Of a stretch of DNA of 64,000 nucleotides, positions 51,901-59,468 are shown in pieces. The notes under the pieces were generated by a model. That model was not told where the DNA came from. It made no database searches and saw only the letters and a program-made list of their open reading frames with translations. How positions within the stretch are numbered: position 1 is the first letter of the stretch; every line of letters begins with the position of its first letter. The DNA lies in contig CAJOFH010000009.1 of NCBI GenBank assembly GCA_905233845.1, forward strand, positions 25,073 through 89,072, given 5' to 3'. A program made the translations under genes and the position numbers. The DNA comes from an uncultured Muribaculaceae bacterium (GTDB lineage Bacteria > Bacteroidota > Bacteroidia > Bacteroidales > Muribaculaceae).

Positions 51901-52287
51901 GATCCAGGCAATCACACTCTTCAATACACCGTCTATGACGCAGCAGGAAACACAGCTTCGCGGTCTTTGAACTTTGCAGTCGGAGCCGAGCAAGAAGTAT
52001 TGCTCTCTGTTGAGCAGGAGCCAGCGGTTGGCGAGGTCACATTCAACATTTCAACCGACCTACCCATTACACCCAATGTTAACATCAAAATATTTGATCA
52101 CGTGGGTAAGCTCAAATGGCAGACTACCACCTCAAACTTCCCATTTGACTGGAACCTTACTGATGCTAATGGCAAGAAGCTTCCTGCAGGCATCTACACG
52201 TTCTACGGCAAGTACAAGGACGGCTCTTACTATGGAGGAACCAACACCGGAACGCTCATCGTCGCCGATGAAATAAGAAGAAAATAA
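48916..52287 (+). CDS. PorU-like C25 cysteine protease, paralog 3
   Basis: The start is the ATG at 48916 (MNNNFLFKVICFISL), chosen because it aligns with the start of paralog 2 (MHNKFLFNVLS); an ATG at 48889 is an alternative. The product has 1123 residues: signal peptide, PorU N-terminal module (SKLATGKWVKIAIPEDGIYQ) and C25 domain with PDMVIVTRKDLIPQAERIAQ, VFNEFSSGTPDAMAIRLM and GDGSYDNRQIFF. The catalytic His is in YVGHANSTS (His638; the usual GHG is GHA here) and the Cys in TTACCDVARFDG (Cys672 by alignment). It closes with FPFDWNLTDANGKKLPAGIY. It lies downstream of its own terminator-separated upstream region, so it is independently expressed. Confidence 0.83.
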   Translation: MNNNFLFKVICFISLVVCSLTASAFSASKYATTSKLATGKWVKIAIPEDGIYQITSAELGAMGFYNINNVRVYGTGGHAISEILDGTATDDLVQTPTKVYGHKLYFYACGPVKYSLVTNDAAPHYTREMNSYSQAGYYFITNEPNTPRREPTNATYYITGSNVRSTSLDYSHHELEVVSPSQSGKEMLGEIINDGGITLPYSLYRLCPDSAIVVNPCVAAKSEKVSNIVASVNGENVDLNIGLNKIYSSSSEYVFYNFATPSGIYRKESGIPANGEITMGVNNPVNWARLNYYLITFFHNNTLAYITDHQMRMGFHNVRSSDIIAINDATEMTEMWYINNPNEPVNYTLSTKDGITGFTPLYTVPWAQFIAFNPNLVLKNIAGFEHVENQNIHGMATPDMVIVTRKDLIPQAERIAQMHRDNDNMIVHVLDQQQVFNEFSSGTPDAMAIRLMCKMFYDRDSNKFKNLLMFGDGSYDNRQIFFKNDCATLTYESNISHDENNSYVSDDFFGMLEDNSGTNPASELLKIGVGRIPCTSLEEAESDVDKLINYVNNPDYGPWRNNILLVADYYQQEGNLHALQAEGIGNTINDALNIGVMKNKVFVKQFPLDPVTGFSLEGRKSLKSQLKSGQYFMTYVGHANSTSLTKEVNLWTTNESNHAVYPHLPIITTACCDVARFDGSERGLMEIMFHKPDGGVIAMVGATRSAYSSGNDALNQAFVNAMFCFNNKRYMPTLGEAYMLSKNSFGTTVSYNKMMFTLFGDPAMKLNYPKPFFKVTKVNGYSAGTSNISSGALQQVTVEAKVYTPSGDNVDVSFNGDATLTIYDYLKKELTDNGRDIYFPRQMLTQVTGRVENGVFTGKAVIPRHTLNPGYTGLISVYAHRDNSDEMVNGSFDKLVLNAYNENNVHTIHDNTPPTIEAIYFNDEEEFDMCNQVGTTATLFIRATDDFSFNTQAVAIGNSMDIKIDGGKTSVTDINSFASMSNEGKTLNVAVPISLDPGNHTLQYTVYDAAGNTASRSLNFAVGAEQEVLLSVEQEPAVGEVTFNISTDLPITPNVNIKIFDHVGKLKWQTTTSNFPFDWNLTDANGKKLPAGIYTFYGKYKDGSYYGGTNTGTLIVADEIRRK

Positions 52288-52311
52288 CCAAAGGTACAAT
52301 AATTTCGATAT

Positions 52312-52348
52312 AAAAGTGCGTTTTTTCAAAAAATGCACTTTTTTTTGA
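52312..52348 (+). terminator. Terminator after PorU-like paralog 3
   Basis: AAAAGTGC / GCACTTTT (52312-52319 and 52335-52342), with pairing continued by the T6/A6 inner arms, is followed by a run of T. Confidence 0.85.
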
Positions 52349-52354
52349 CAGAAC

Positions 52355-52386
52355 TTTGGCAATTCAAAAACTTTGTACTAACTTTG
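52355..52386 (+). promoter_or_regulatory. Promoter of rplU-rpmA
   Basis: TTTG (52355-52358), a 20-base spacer and TAACTTTG (52379-52386): the same boxes as the tuf-rpo promoter. The leader to the rplU ATG is about 75 bases and contains CGCCGTACGG, a possible regulatory structure. Confidence 0.8.
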
Positions 52387-52469
52387 CACCGATTTTCCGA
52401 TAGGCTCGACTAAGTGCCTCTGTTTCATAGGGGCCGCCGTACGGTATAACTTGTAATACAATTATTTAA

Positions 52470-52790
52470 ATGTACGCAATTGTAGAAATTCAGGGACAGC
52501 AGTTCAAAGCCGAAGCCGGCAAGAAATTGTTTGTTCACTATCTCGGCGACGAGAAGAACGAGGGCGATGCAGTAGAATTCAGCAAGGTCCTCCTCGTGGA
52601 CGCCGACGGTGCCATCACAGTTGGCGCACCTACCGTTGAAGGTGCTAAAGTAGTGTGTGAAGTTAAGCAGCCTCTCGTTAAGGGAGAGCACGTGATTGTC
52701 TTCAAGAAGAAACGCCGCAAAGGCTATCGCCGCTTGAACGGTCACCGCCAGTACTTCACCGAGCTCGTGATTAAAGATGTAATTGCTTAA
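52470..52790 (+). CDS. rplU: 50S ribosomal protein L21
   Basis: The protein has 106 residues. [20 protein letters not shown] and [20 protein letters not shown] are the standard N-terminal half; the C-terminal [20 protein letters not shown] has the rRNA-binding signature. It binds 23S rRNA. It is followed by rpmA after 21 bases, the universal pairing. Confidence 0.99.
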   Translation: MYAIVEIQGQQFKAEAGKKLFVHYLGDEKNEGDAVEFSKVLLVDADGAITVGAPTVEGAKVVCEVKQPLVKGEHVIVFKKKRRKGYRRLNGHRQYFTELVIKDVIA

Positions 52791-52811
52791 CCCCTAAAAA
52801 CCGATTTCATT

Positions 52812-53084
52812 ATGGCACATAAAAAAGGTGTAGGTAGTTCGAAGAACGGACGTGAGTCGCACAGCAAGCGACTCGGAGTGAAACTTTTTGGTGGGCAATT
52901 CGCAAAGGCCGGTAACATCATCCGCCGTCAGCGCGGTACCGTTCACCGTCCAGGTCTCAACGTTGGCATGGGCAAGGACCACACCCTCTATGCTCTCGTT
53001 GACGGAACTGTAGAGTTCCAGCACCGTGCTGGCCACACCTACGTTAACGTAGTGGCAGCACCCCAGCAAAGCGAAGAAAACTAA
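52812..53084 (+). CDS. rpmA: 50S ribosomal protein L27
   Basis: The protein has 90 residues, [20 protein letters not shown] with LGVKLFGGQ. The flexible N-terminus reaches the peptidyl-transferase centre and begins directly at MAHKKG, without the cleavable extension found in Firmicutes. Standard length. Confidence 0.99.
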   Translation: MAHKKGVGSSKNGRESHSKRLGVKLFGGQFAKAGNIIRRQRGTVHRPGLNVGMGKDHTLYALVDGTVEFQHRAGHTYVNVVAAPQQSEEN

Positions 53085-53132
53085 GACATCATCTCATTTG
53101 GGGGCATTACCCCCTACCGAGACACTATCACT

Positions 53133-53175
53133 AATCATCGGTCACTATCATGGGTGGTCGATGATTGATTTTTTT
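53133..53175 (+). terminator. Terminator after rplU-rpmA
   Basis: AATCATCG / CGATGATT (53133-53140 and 53159-53166) is followed by GATTTTTTT. A smaller GGGGG/CCCCC hairpin (53100-53114) lies between it and the rpmA stop. Confidence 0.75.
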
Positions 53176-53280
53176 AGACCATTTTATGCCACTTTGTTCC
53201 ATTTTGTACCAAAACCGTCAATTTGAAACAACTATAATGTTAAAATATTCATAAATAGCATTTTGTATTTAAGAAAAATG

Positions 53281-53288
53281 TACTTTTG
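53281..53288 (+). promoter_or_regulatory. Putative -7 element for the alpha/beta hydrolase gene
   Basis: TACTTTTG fits TAnnTTTG, 51 bases upstream of the ATG. The nearest TTTG (53262-53265) is only 15 bases away, so the -33 box is doubtful. Confidence 0.45.
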
Positions 53289-53339
53289 CTAAATAATTTA
53301 AGGCCTGTAGCAATTATCGACTTTTATACCATATCTGTT

Positions 53340-54287
53340 ATGAACAATATATTCACTGCTTTTTTTCACCATGTTAAGCGAGCATTCAATTTTGTTGCAG
53401 CTCAACGGGCAATAGTTATTGCCCTGTTTTTCATCTCTCTCGCTCCAGCACAAGCCCAATTTACTGTGAACCTTAAAGGAGGCGGGGAAATGTACTACGA
53501 GGATACCGGTGGTGATGGTGATGTGGTGCTCTTCTTGCACGGACACACTCTGGACCGACGCATGTGGGACGGTCAAGTGGCCGCACTAAAAGACCAATAC
53601 CGAGTTGTCGTTCCCGACTTGCGTGGTTACGGAAAAACATCCGACCCAAAGGAGGGATTCCAATTCACTCATGCCGACGACGTCATCGCTCTTATGGACT
53701 CGCTGGACATCAATCAAGCTCACGTGGTGGGGCTTTCCCTTGGAGCTTACGTTGCGGGAGACTTGGTGGCTCTGTTCCCCGACAGACTGCTCTCTTGTGT
53801 AATGGTCTCGGGTGAGACTTGCTCTTTTACTGGTCCTGGAAAGCCACGCTCGGCTAAGGACATCGCCGACCGAAAGAAAAACATTAGTCGAGTGAGAGCC
53901 AATGTCAATGCCTACAAGCAGCGGCGTGTAAGCAGCCTTTTGACTTTTTGTCACCCAAGTAACCGTAACAAGATTCGCGCTGAGCTCACAAGAGAAATCA
54001 TGGACTGGGGGGCTTGGCAAGCTCTACACATACCAGGCAGGGTATATTATGGTGAGCAAGCGTGGGCGCATCTAAAGGCTCACAAAAGCGATGTGCCATC
54101 GCTCATCATCTATGGCGCAAGCGAACGAGGGTCGAAGGGACATTCGCTGCCCTATCTCACTAATGGCAAGCTGATTCAGTTCAAGGAGTGTGGACACATG
54201 GTGAACCTGGAGCAGCCCGAGAAGTTCAACAACACTCTCATCAAGTGGCTCAACGACCACAGCGACACTACTTCTTCTGCTCCATAA
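53340..54287 (+). CDS. Exported alpha/beta-fold hydrolase
   Basis: The protein has 315 residues from the ATG at 53340. An N-terminal hydrophobic segment (AIVIALFFISLAPAQAQF) acts as signal or anchor. The fold is clear: oxyanion FLHGHTLDRRMWDGQ, VVPDLRGYGKTSDP, nucleophile elbow HVVGLSLGAYVAGD (Ser133), the acid in a PSLIIYGASERG loop and the His in KECGHMVNLEQPEKF. All triad positions look filled. Members are esterases, lipases or peptidases; the substrate is unknown. It precedes an APC permease by 47 bases. Confidence 0.88.
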   Translation: MNNIFTAFFHHVKRAFNFVAAQRAIVIALFFISLAPAQAQFTVNLKGGGEMYYEDTGGDGDVVLFLHGHTLDRRMWDGQVAALKDQYRVVVPDLRGYGKTSDPKEGFQFTHADDVIALMDSLDINQAHVVGLSLGAYVAGDLVALFPDRLLSCVMVSGETCSFTGPGKPRSAKDIADRKKNISRVRANVNAYKQRRVSSLLTFCHPSNRNKIRAELTREIMDWGAWQALHIPGRVYYGEQAWAHLKAHKSDVPSLIIYGASERGSKGHSLPYLTNGKLIQFKECGHMVNLEQPEKFNNTLIKWLNDHSDTTSSAP

Positions 54288-54334
54288 CAACTATAGCCTA
54301 TTCTCAATTTCTATAAAACAACTAATTTTACACT

Positions 54335-55720
54335 TTGGGAACTAAAAGAAACCATTTCAAGCTTAATGCCAAAGCGGCATCTGCCTTTGTCATTGCCAAC
54401 ATGATTGGCACTGGCGTTTTCACGTCATTAGGATTTCAACTGCTATCTAACACTAACACTACTTCTATCGCTCTGATTTGGCTCGTGGGAGGCATAGCAG
54501 CTCTGTGTGGAGCTTTCGTCTACAGCGAGTTAGGAGCGGCAATACCTCGCTCTGGAGGTGAGTACAATTTCCTGTCGGCCATCTACCACCCTTCTCTTGG
54601 ATTCCTTGCGGGATGGGTATCACTGGTAGTGGGATTTGCCGCACCGGTAGCGCTGGCATGTATGGCACTGAGTTCTTACGTGTGCCGCATCTTTCCAGCT
54701 GTACCACCCACAACATTAGCTATTGCAGTTCTCACTATCATCACACTGGTGCACCTCTACAGCATCAATATGGGAGCAAAGATGCAGAACATCCTCACCT
54801 TTGCGAAAATCCTGATTATCATCGTCTTCATCATTGCTGGACTGCTATGTCCAGCCGATGGCGCGGCAAACTTTGGGCCAGGCAACGGATTTGATGTGGA
54901 CGACATTTTCTCGGTAGGATTTGCGGTTTCGCTAATCTGGGTTTACTATGCTTACTCAGGATGGAACGCTGCGGCCTATATCGTAGGCGACATGAAGGAT
55001 CCACAGCGCAACGTGCCACTGGCGCTACTGATAAGCACAGCCTTTGTGGTGGTGCTTTATCTGGCACTCAACATGATTTTCCTACGTACAGCTCCTGTGG
55101 CCGAACTAAGCGGACAGGTTGAAGTGGGACTCATCAGCGCCAACCACATTTTCGGAAAAGAGGGCGGAGCCATCATGGGAATGCTCATCGCGCTGATGCT
55201 AACATCATCAATTAGCTCTATGGTATATGTGGGACCACGTGTTGGGGCTACCATGGGCGAAGACTACAAGATGTTCCATTTTCTTACTTGGCACAACAAG
55301 CACAACTGCCCATCAATGGCAGTGGCTCTGCAATGGCTCATAAGTACGCTCATGATTGTAACAGGTTCGTTCAAGGAAGTGACCGAGTACACAGGTATCG
55401 TACTCTCGTTCTGTTCTATGCTCACAGTGGCAGGAGTTTATGTGCACCGTCTGAAATTCCCTGATGCTGAGCGGCCCTATAAGACGTTTGGTTACCCTGT
55501 CACGCCACTCATCTTCTGCTTGCTGATTCTGTGCTCTATAATATATCTCATGTATCAAGATTTTAACAAGACTTTTGTAGAGCACTCGCAAGTGGCTCCA
55601 TGGACCACTATAGCCAGCTTGGCAACGCTGCTGGGTGGATGGCTCCTCTGGTTTGTGGCAAAGCGCATAAATGAAAAAACGGGATATAATAACACGCCAA
55701 CACAATCACAAGATAATTAA
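54335..55720 (+). CDS. APC-family amino acid permease
   Basis: The protein has 461 residues and about 12 membrane helices. The first helix has the APC substrate-binding signature FVIANMIGTGVFTSLGFQL; later come GGIAALCGAFVYSELGAAIP, PRSGGEYNFLSAIYHPSLGF and YYAYSGWNAAAYIVGDMKDP. The likely start is a TTG at 54335, because the first ATG lies inside helix 1 and no ATG or GTG precedes it in frame. The substrate is probably an amino acid or polyamine. It is expressed with or just after the alpha/beta hydrolase. Confidence 0.9.
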   Translation: MGTKRNHFKLNAKAASAFVIANMIGTGVFTSLGFQLLSNTNTTSIALIWLVGGIAALCGAFVYSELGAAIPRSGGEYNFLSAIYHPSLGFLAGWVSLVVGFAAPVALACMALSSYVCRIFPAVPPTTLAIAVLTIITLVHLYSINMGAKMQNILTFAKILIIIVFIIAGLLCPADGAANFGPGNGFDVDDIFSVGFAVSLIWVYYAYSGWNAAAYIVGDMKDPQRNVPLALLISTAFVVVLYLALNMIFLRTAPVAELSGQVEVGLISANHIFGKEGGAIMGMLIALMLTSSISSMVYVGPRVGATMGEDYKMFHFLTWHNKHNCPSMAVALQWLISTLMIVTGSFKEVTEYTGIVLSFCSMLTVAGVYVHRLKFPDAERPYKTFGYPVTPLIFCLLILCSIIYLMYQDFNKTFVEHSQVAPWTTIASLATLLGGWLLWFVAKRINEKTGYNNTPTQSQDN

Positions 55721-55736
55721 TTCTATAGCACCATTT

Positions 55737-56918
55737 ATGAACATGAAATCAACAAAATTCATTGCACCACTGATTACAATAATTATCACGGTAGCGTTTT
55801 TCTCGTCATGCTTTCAACAAGGAGAAAAAAACGGAAACGGCAATGACTCAACAGCTATTGCCCAAAACGATAGCGCAGCGTTGCCCAAACTAAAGGGCGA
55901 TGATAATATCAATCGCGCAACTCGCTTCTATGCCGGCATATCAAAAGATGGCATCACCATGAGCGAGAAAGACGCACAAGATTGGGACAAATACAGTAAT
56001 GAAATCAAGCGACTTCTTGGTATCAGCAACAAGACACGCTCGATGGTCGACTCGCTCGCACGTTCCGACTTTAAGGACTTCCGCGACAAAGTCGACATGG
56101 TATTCTACCCATTCAGCGGAGCCGATTTCCCCTACCCCATCACTATCTTCCCCAATGCCGACACTTACATACTGTGCGGACTTGAGAAACCAGGTTCACC
56201 CATCAGCACCGACATCAAGACCAACTATGCGCACTATTGGTCCTACCGCAAGGCGTTATACTCGTTCTTTCTCATTAGCTACTTCATCACCAAAGACATG
56301 AGACATGATCTTAACAACGACGAGCTCGACGGGGTTTGCCCTGTCATCACCATGCTCATGGCAACAGCTGGATATGACATAATTTCTATTGAAAACAAGA
56401 GTATCAACGAGAACGGTGAGCTAATCAATGGCGACGGAAACGGCAACGTAATGCAGTACAAGTTCTTCAAGCAGGGTTCTAACCACGAGCAGACGTTAAT
56501 TTACGTCTCAGCCAATGTGGCAAACGACAAATTTGATGAAAATGTAAAGAAGTTCTTCAACAAAGCTCTTGCCAACCACACGGTGGCAACCTACTTGAAA
56601 GCAGCTTCTTACTTGCTGCACTGGAAAGGATTTGACAACATGCGCGACATTGTTTTGAACAACTCACAATATATCGTGGGCGACGATTCAGGTATGCCCT
56701 ATAAGTACCTTATCGACAACTTCGACGTGACGCTCTATGGTGTCTATAAGCGCCCTCTTAATGTGTTCTCCAGCGCCACCATCCAGCACGACCTCGACAG
56801 GGCTTACCACAAGCAGGCCGACAATGTGAAACCGCTGCCTTTTCGCATTGGCTACAACAATCCTTCTAACTGGCAGTGCTCACGCCGCAAAAGCAACAAC
56901 GCGAACAAAAACAACTAA
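55737..56918 (+). CDS. Lipoprotein of unknown function with YPFSGADFPYP motif, copy 1
   Basis: The start is at ATG 55737 (or 55743), giving the lipoprotein signal KFIAPLITIIITVAFFSSC. The mature protein starts with a polar linker, then LPKLKGDDNINRATRFYAG, a helical segment, MVDSLARSDFKDFRDKVDMV and the most conserved block VFYPFSGADFPYPITIFPN with ADTYILCGLEKPGSP. Later come VCPVITMLMATAGYDIISIE and VMQYKFFKQGSNHEQTLIYV. The C-terminus ends GYNNPSNWQCSRRKSN. It is homologous throughout to the next gene, 21 bases downstream. I recognise no named domain. The mature protein is expected at a membrane surface; the role is unknown. Confidence 0.82.
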   Translation: MNMKSTKFIAPLITIIITVAFFSSCFQQGEKNGNGNDSTAIAQNDSAALPKLKGDDNINRATRFYAGISKDGITMSEKDAQDWDKYSNEIKRLLGISNKTRSMVDSLARSDFKDFRDKVDMVFYPFSGADFPYPITIFPNADTYILCGLEKPGSPISTDIKTNYAHYWSYRKALYSFFLISYFITKDMRHDLNNDELDGVCPVITMLMATAGYDIISIENKSINENGELINGDGNGNVMQYKFFKQGSNHEQTLIYVSANVANDKFDENVKKFFNKALANHTVATYLKAASYLLHWKGFDNMRDIVLNNSQYIVGDDSGMPYKYLIDNFDVTLYGVYKRPLNVFSSATIQHDLDRAYHKQADNVKPLPFRIGYNNPSNWQCSRRKSNNANKNN

Positions 56919-56939
56919 CAATAATATCATCACAACAAA

Positions 56940-58088
56940 ATGAACAATTCAAAAATCACAGCTGCACTACTGGCAGTGCTATTAACAACGGCAATCTTCA
57001 CGTCATGCAAGTCTACGGGACAATCTTCCACCTCGACAAGCACAGCAGAGGTCGACTCGTCTAAGCTGCCCGACTTAAAAGGTGACGACAATATCAGCCG
57101 TGCAACTCGCTTCTACGCAGGCATTTCTAAAGAAGGCATCGAAATGCCGCAAAACGATGCAGAGGCGTGGGATAAATACAGCAAAGAGATCAACCGACTG
57201 CTCAACACCAGCAAGAAAACAACAGTGATGGTCGACTCGCTCGCACGTAACGACTTCAAGGACTTCCGCGATAAGATAGACCTGGTGTTCTACCCCTTCA
57301 GCGGGGCCGATTTCCCCTACCCCATCACTATCTTCCCAAATGCCGACACCTACATACTGTGCGGACTCGAGAAACCAGGCACACCCATCAGCACCGACAT
57401 CAAGACCAACTATACTCACTATCAGTCTTATCGAAAAGCACTTGTTTCGTTCCTGCGATTGAGCTACTTCATTACTAAAGACATGAAGAATGACCTCAAC
57501 AACGACGAAATTGACGGTACTTGCCCCATCATCTCCATGCTAATGGCAACCTCTGGATATGACATTATTTCGATTGAGAACATGAGTATCGACGAGAACG
57601 GCAAGCTCATCCCTGGCGAAGGCAAGGGCAATGTAATGCAATACAAGTTCTTCAAGCGCGGCTCCAAGCACGAACAGACGCTCATCTATGTCTCAGCCGA
57701 CGTTGAAGACAAGAGGGTTGATCCCAACGTGATGAAGTATTTCGACACTTCGCTTAAAGGACACACTGTGGCCAGCTATCTTAAGGCTGCCTCCTACCTG
57801 ATGCATCAGTCCAACTTTTCAAGAATCAAAAACTGCATAGTCGATAATTCTCAGTATATTGTTCAAGACGACTCGGGCGTTCCTTACAAATACCTCACCG
57901 ACAAGTTTGACATCACGCTTTATGGCGTATACAAACGCCCCCTGCCCTGTTTCACTAGTGCTTGCCTTCAGCCCGACCTTGACCAAGCCTACAAAGACTA
58001 TGGCGACAAAGTGAAACCTCTGCCTTTCCACATTGGATACAACTCACCATCCAATTGGCTCTGCGCAAGACGAAAAGCCACAAAATAA
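56940..58088 (+). CDS. Lipoprotein of unknown function with YPFSGADFPYP motif, copy 2
   Basis: The protein has 382 residues. The lipoprotein signal MNNSKITAALLAVLLTTAIF ends in FTSC. It is collinear with copy 1: LPDLKGDDNISRATRFYAG, LVFYPFSGADFPYPITIFPN with ADTYILCGLEKPGTP, CPIISMLMATSGYDIISIEN, YVSADVEDKRVDPNVMKYF and GYNSPSNWLCARRKATK. The N-terminal linker after the lipid Cys differs and is Ser/Thr-rich. Conserved Cys residues lie in ILCGLE, TCPI and NWLCARR, and are shared with copy 1. A terminator hairpin follows. Tandem duplication with a well-kept core suggests both copies are used. Confidence 0.82.
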   Translation: MNNSKITAALLAVLLTTAIFTSCKSTGQSSTSTSTAEVDSSKLPDLKGDDNISRATRFYAGISKEGIEMPQNDAEAWDKYSKEINRLLNTSKKTTVMVDSLARNDFKDFRDKIDLVFYPFSGADFPYPITIFPNADTYILCGLEKPGTPISTDIKTNYTHYQSYRKALVSFLRLSYFITKDMKNDLNNDEIDGTCPIISMLMATSGYDIISIENMSIDENGKLIPGEGKGNVMQYKFFKRGSKHEQTLIYVSADVEDKRVDPNVMKYFDTSLKGHTVASYLKAASYLMHQSNFSRIKNCIVDNSQYIVQDDSGVPYKYLTDKFDITLYGVYKRPLPCFTSACLQPDLDQAYKDYGDKVKPLPFHIGYNSPSNWLCARRKATK

Positions 58089-58136
58089 ACGAATCCACAT
58101 AAAATAAAGGAGTTACATTCCTTTACCCAATCATCA

Positions 58137-58168
58137 CGAGTCATCAATCATCATTGATGGCTCGTTTT
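58137..58168 (+). terminator. Terminator of the lipoprotein pair
   Basis: A 12-bp stem CGAGTCATCAAT / ATTGATGGCTCG (58137-58148 and 58153-58164) with one G-U pair and a 4-base loop is followed by TTTT. It overlaps the stop codon of the convergent small gene. Confidence 0.85.
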
Positions 58169-58332
58169 GTGTCGCGCTTAAAACGCTTGCGGGAGTATTG
58201 CTTCTTAGACTTGTGCACGCGGTGCGTAGCGACCCACTGACCGCCACCATTGCGTTCCATCTGTTCATCGCGCGAAATCATCTTAATAATCTTATCCATC
58301 GCGTTGCTCTTGGTTGTCCTCGACTTTCTCAT
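58144..58332 (-). CDS. Small basic protein of unknown function
   Basis: The protein has about 62 residues: MRKSRTTKSNAMDKIIKMIS, RDEQMERNGGGQWVATHR, then KSKKQYSRKRFKRDTKRAIN. It is strongly basic and has no signal peptide or cysteine. A similar pattern (short Lys/Arg-rich protein beginning with SRTTKSN-like sequence followed by IRMISREEE-like helix) is found in Bacteroidales as conserved hypothetical proteins, by memory. Start codons at 58341 and 58350 are alternatives. It may be a nucleic-acid-binding protein. Its stop lies inside the terminator of the opposing gene. Confidence 0.5.
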   Translation of the reverse strand: MRKSRTTKSNAMDKIIKMISRDEQMERNGGGQWVATHRVHKSKKQYSRKRFKRDTKRAINDD

Positions 58333-58564
58333 ATTATTCATAGTTGACAAGTAAACTTATCCGACAATTAAGGACAATAATCTTTGTTTCTTTTTTATTA
58401 AAGACAATTGAATCACTGAAATGTGATTCTTAACCCCAACTGCTGTTAACTACTTTCTTATTTCAAACCAACAGACAGTAGTAGCCCGTAAAGCTACATT
58501 TCAACTGGCAAAAACCGTGCCAACTCGCAGCACAAACATGTTTTGACAGGTGGTCAAGTGAAGA

Positions 58565-58598
58565 GATGCCGCTACAATGGCTGCAGCGGCATCTTTTT
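58565..58598 (+). terminator. Orphan intrinsic terminator
   Basis: The perfect 9-bp stem GATGCCGCT / AGCGGCATC (58565-58573 and 58585-58593) is followed by TTTTT. No plus-strand gene precedes it, so it may end a small RNA transcribed from about 58390. The rest of the 58351-58655 gap shows local hairpins (GAATCAC/GTGATTC, TGGCA/TGCCA) but no coding frame. Confidence 0.65.
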
Positions 58599-58655
58599 GA
58601 CACAATTGTGGCTTTAAAATCTCTTCAATGTTAAAGACACCTTTGATTAATCTTA

Positions 58656-59138
58656 CTATTGAATCTCAGAGGAGGGGACAACATGACCAGGATCGGCAAT
58701 AGGACCTCTACTAAGATCGTGACCGGGACCATGTCCAGGACCATGAGGACCGCGAGGACCGCGAGGACCAGGACCAGGACCATGTCCAGGACCACGGCGA
58801 CCAGGAGCATGGAAACGCAGGCTCATGCGATGAGCCCAACCTTCGGTCACACCTTCTACTTCCTGTCCAGGATACATCTTGATATAACACCAGGGACCTT
58901 TTTGTTGAACTACGTAAACTACATGTCCCTCAGGAAGAATAGTGATTGATGGATAACCCTCAGCAGGTCCTGTGCGCACGGTGCATTCACCCACAACCTT
59001 GCAGAAGGTGTGGCTAATGCTCTTACCTACACGAGCAGGATGTGGTTTACGAGGAGGCCTTTTCTTAGCTTCCAATGTTGTAGTGCCGCATGCTCCAAGC
59101 ACCAGCACAGCCAAAAGAATCGATAAGAATTTCTTCAT
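58656..59138 (-). CDS. SH3-domain lipoprotein with Gly-Pro-His repeats
   Basis: The protein has 160 residues. The lipoprotein signal MKKFLSILLAVLVLGACG has a lipobox LGAC. A basic linker (KKRPPRKPHPARV) is followed by a bacterial SH3 domain (HTFCKVVGECTVRTGPAEGY; VVYVVQQKGPWCYIKMYPG; GWAHRMSLRF). The C-terminus is low complexity: repeats of GPGHGP, GPRGP and GPHGP. Two Cys in the SH3 domain (FCK, ECT) may form a disulfide. The likely role is peptidoglycan contact; His/Gly-rich tails often bind metals. It is transcribed alone with its own promoter. Confidence 0.82.
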   Translation of the reverse strand: MKKFLSILLAVLVLGACGTTTLEAKKRPPRKPHPARVGKSISHTFCKVVGECTVRTGPAEGYPSITILPEGHVVYVVQQKGPWCYIKMYPGQEVEGVTEGWAHRMSLRFHAPGRRGPGHGPGPGPRGPRGPHGPGHGPGHDLSRGPIADPGHVVPSSEIQ

Positions 59139-59250
59139 TTTGTTTTTGGTTTTAAATTAATAAATTAACAGTAAAATCTCACAGAAAGTAAGGGACAAAC
59201 TAAGTATCCTAACATGGGTTTGTTACGCTACCAGAAGCCACCTCAGAGTG

Positions 59251-59282
59251 CAAAATTAGCAATAAAATCTTAAAGTTCCAAA
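59251..59282 (-). promoter_or_regulatory. Promoter of the SH3 lipoprotein gene
   Basis: On the minus strand TTTG (59279-59282), a 20-base spacer and TAATTTTG (59251-59258) match the consensus. The leader is long (about 105 bases, 59139-59244). The remainder of the 59139-59468 gap is AT-rich up to the element at 59392. Confidence 0.75.
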
Positions 59283-59391
59283 CTTTTTTTCATGGAATCA
59301 TAAAAAATCATATCAATTCACAATCGCGTTCACACCCCACAACTCGAAAACAAAATTATAATTAATATAATATAATAAATAGAGGGAACAT

Positions 59392-59437
59392 TACGTTATT
59401 AATTCTAAGGGAGGGTATACTATGCCCTTTTATGAAC
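59392..59437 (+). promoter_or_regulatory. Conserved upstream element of the LRR operon (shared with porU)
   Basis: It starts TACGTTATTAATTCTAA, continues GGGAGGG and ends ACTATGCCCTTTTATGAAC, 31 bases before the ATG. It matches the element at 39377-39424 over nearly its full length. AGGG / CCCT can pair around a TATACTATG loop. Confidence 0.6.
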
Positions 59438-59468
59438 ATTATAAAAACGACAAAACACAATTATACTC

